From positions 1 to 12,910 of the forward strand of contig JAWODV010000020.1 in NCBI GenBank assembly GCA_046483075.1: a stretch of DNA of 12,910 nucleotides, written 5' to 3'. The stretch's first letter is position 1; each line of letters begins with the position of its first letter. The notes below the pieces were generated by a model. The model did no database searches. It was not told where the DNA came from and saw only the letters and a program-made list of their open reading frames with translations. The position numbers were made by a program, and so were the translations under genes. Shown here in pieces: positions 11,783 through 12,910 of this stretch. This stretch comes from JASMTM01 sp046483075. GTDB lineage: Bacteria > Thermotogota > Thermotogae > Petrotogales > Kosmotogaceae.

Positions 11783-12111
11783 TGAATGTCCAAGAGATAG
11801 AAAAGCAATTCGATAGACAGCGTGATATGACTTATACCTTGCTTAGACAAAGATTGTCCACACTGCAAAGAATGGCACGTAGGCATAGAATCAAGGAAAA
11901 GCTTGATTTGATACATACAGAAATGAGCAAGACAAAATACATTATAAACTTCGCAAAACATCTCGAAGAGAACCATTTCGATAGGCATTTCTTACATCTT
12001 ATGTTTGAATCCTACAACCCAACGATAGATTACAGGAAAATGTCAAAACAAATCACTCGATTTATTATGTCTATAAGATCAAAATGCCAAATATCCTTAC
12101 CAAAACATTAA
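11782..12111 (+). CDS. Small helical hypothetical protein
   Basis: A 109-residue basic protein, MNVQEIEKQFDRQRDMTYTL, rich in Arg, His and Lys and predicted to be helical throughout (LRQRLSTLQRMARRHRIKEK near the start). GGTGAT at 11771-11776 lies 5 bases before ATG 11782, inside the preceding coding frame. It overlaps the next gene by 28 bases. No family is recognised. It could act as a cytoplasmic partner of the neighbouring membrane proteins. Confidence 0.6.
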   Translation: MNVQEIEKQFDRQRDMTYTLLRQRLSTLQRMARRHRIKEKLDLIHTEMSKTKYIINFAKHLEENHFDRHFLHLMFESYNPTIDYRKMSKQITRFIMSIRSKCQISLPKH

Positions 12112-12308
12112 CATCAATCAAGGACAACATTACCTCTTTCGCAATCAAAAGACTGATATCCTATTCAGTCAAAAAAGAGATCTTGAATAACGTAAACGTC
12201 GATATAGAATGGATGTTATCATGTCCAAGGGTCCCAATGTTCAGCGTATTGTGGCTAGCCTTGTTTATTGGCTTTGATAATACCAAAGAAATACTGAAAG
12301 AAAAATGA
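12084..12308 (+). CDS. Small hypothetical protein, possibly membrane-associated
   Basis: A 74-residue protein. The first part is basic and amphipathic (LTKTLTSIKDNITSFAIKRL). Residues 50-65 (RVPMFSVLWLALFIGF) form one hydrophobic segment near the C-terminus, followed by a charged tail. It starts at ATG 12084 with only a weak TAAGATC ahead and ends by overlapping the next gene as ATGA. No family is recognised. Confidence 0.5.
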   Translation: MPNILTKTLTSIKDNITSFAIKRLISYSVKKEILNNVNVDIEWMLSCPRVPMFSVLWLALFIGFDNTKEILKEK

Positions 12309-12508
12309 ATCAGTTGAAATACATACAAAAGTTATACAAAGAAAAAATACTCACAAAAGATGAAGCAAGAAGTGCAAGATTTACATATATCTATGGAATA
12401 TCTAGCCCAAGATATTTTTTTAGTCTTGCAATTTCTTATCTGATCGCAAAGTTAATTATCGAAATATTTGAAGATGAAAAAAACAACAAAAATGACAAAA
12501 AGAATTAG
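12305..12508 (+). CDS. Small single-helix membrane protein
   Basis: A 67-residue protein with a basic N-terminal part (MNQLKYIQKLYKEKILTKDE), one transmembrane helix at about 37-54 (YFFSLAISYLIAKLIIEIF) and a Lys/Asn-rich tail (EDEKNNKNDKKN). The 4-base ATGA overlap with the upstream gene supports the start by translational coupling. No family is recognised. Confidence 0.55.
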   Translation: MNQLKYIQKLYKEKILTKDEARSARFTYIYGISSPRYFFSLAISYLIAKLIIEIFEDEKNNKNDKKN

Positions 12509-12632
12509 ATGGTATGATTGGATAAATCCCTTTTTTTACATGAAGATGATAGTAGTCTCAGAAGTTATAAAAGCCAAACAATACCTTGTTTATAATGTTA
12601 CTGAAGAGATAAAGAATCAATACAAAAAATAA
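12474..12632 (+). CDS. Small hypothetical protein
   Basis: A 52-residue frame: MKKTTKMTKRIRWYDWINPF, then FYMKMIVVSEVIKAKQYLVY, ending in NVTEEIKNQYKK. It overlaps the previous gene by 35 bases; the internal ATG 12492 would shorten the overlap to 17. A NVT sequon (41-43) and a hydrophobic middle are the only marks. No good ribosome binding site is visible, so this is a tentative gene filling the space before 12644. Confidence 0.35.
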   Translation: MKKTTKMTKRIRWYDWINPFFYMKMIVVSEVIKAKQYLVYNVTEEIKNQYKK

Positions 12633-12643
12633 ACCCTCCAAAA

Positions 12644-12910
12644 ATGCAAACCCCTACCCCCGACCTAACCCCTGAAGAAATCCAACAGGTAGACCTGAGA
12701 ATCGCAGGACAAATAATCAAAAACCAAGCCTTTGCACTCTCGCACAAAGTCAACGACCAACTCATGCAGCCTATAAGCATCTGGCTTGATGACCCAGACT
12801 GGATGACCAGATTCAAGGTCTATGATGGAGACCTGCCTAACTGGGCAGAATACAAACGCAGACAAAGAGAATGGACAGAAATGCAAAAAAAGGAACTCGG
12901 CCAGCGAATG
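12644..12910 (+). CDS. Hypothetical protein, 5' part only
   Basis: A frame of 89 residues that runs off the right edge. It starts MQTPTPDLTPEEIQQVDLRI and includes DDPDWMTRFKVYDGDLPNWA, then a charged stretch (KRRQREWTEMQKKELGQRM). The codons are C-rich, like those from about 7190 to 8960 and unlike the AT-rich small genes just upstream, so it may belong with that first set. It lacks a Shine-Dalgarno and, like the gene at 8566, follows a C-rich leader. The 'W-x-x-F-x-x-y' pattern suggests a small regulator, but the call is open. Confidence 0.6.
   Translation, partial: MQTPTPDLTPEEIQQVDLRIAGQIIKNQAFALSHKVNDQLMQPISIWLDDPDWMTRFKVYDGDLPNWAEYKRRQREWTEMQKKELGQRM

Noticed and set aside
11434..11988. 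184-codon minus-strand open frame
   Set aside because: It spans three well-coupled plus-strand genes with good ribosome binding sites and reads as antisense Cys/Phe/Ser-rich sequence.

Overview
The window reads as part of an archaeal mobile element (plasmid, virus or integrated element). Four things point to archaea. An MCM replicative helicase replaces a bacterial DnaB-type helicase. Shine-Dalgarno motifs of the form GGTGAT sit just before many starts and match the archaeal 16S rRNA 3' end. TATA-like boxes lie about 25 bases ahead of start codons that lack a Shine-Dalgarno, which suggests leaderless transcripts. Most genes are short, tightly packed and unlike well-known families. I see no rRNA, tRNA, CRISPR array or transposase. 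The host lineage cannot be fixed from the sequence alone.

Region 1 (1-2425) is the highlight: a 'fractured gene'. A P-loop ATPase is cut inside its Walker A motif by a split intein. ORF 1 carries the N-extein and N-intein. A separate frame then encodes a free-standing Vsr-like (EDxHD-type) homing endonuclease. ORF 3 carries the C-intein and C-extein. Each ORF has its own ribosome binding site, and the joined ATPase would be 307 residues.

Region 2 (2426-3136) holds two or three small basic proteins on the minus strand. Region 3 (3137-3650) is a 514-base AT-rich divergent intergenic region with three copies of one hairpin (ACTCTCCT / AGGAGAGT arms) plus a separate 10-bp inverted repeat. It is a good candidate for a replication origin or a shared control region.

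Region 4 (3651-7174) is a replication module: a ribbon-helix-helix protein, a small beta-barrel-like protein, a winged-helix/zinc-ribbon protein, a full-length MCM and a short protein. Region 5 (7175-8533) opens with a C-rich tract (G-quadruplex-capable on the minus strand). It holds several small genes, including a zinc-ribbon protein and a second ribbon-helix-helix regulator whose promoter carries helically phased half-sites.

Region 6 (8534-12910) is a long co-directional string of small genes: a zinc-binding protein, a membrane-anchored HExxH metallopeptidase, a sequon-rich membrane protein and several one- or two-helix membrane proteins. It looks like a cell-envelope or transfer module. 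A 76-base structured element separates its two halves. The ATPase, the membrane proteins and the peptidase could together serve DNA transfer or virion assembly, but that is inference from gene content.
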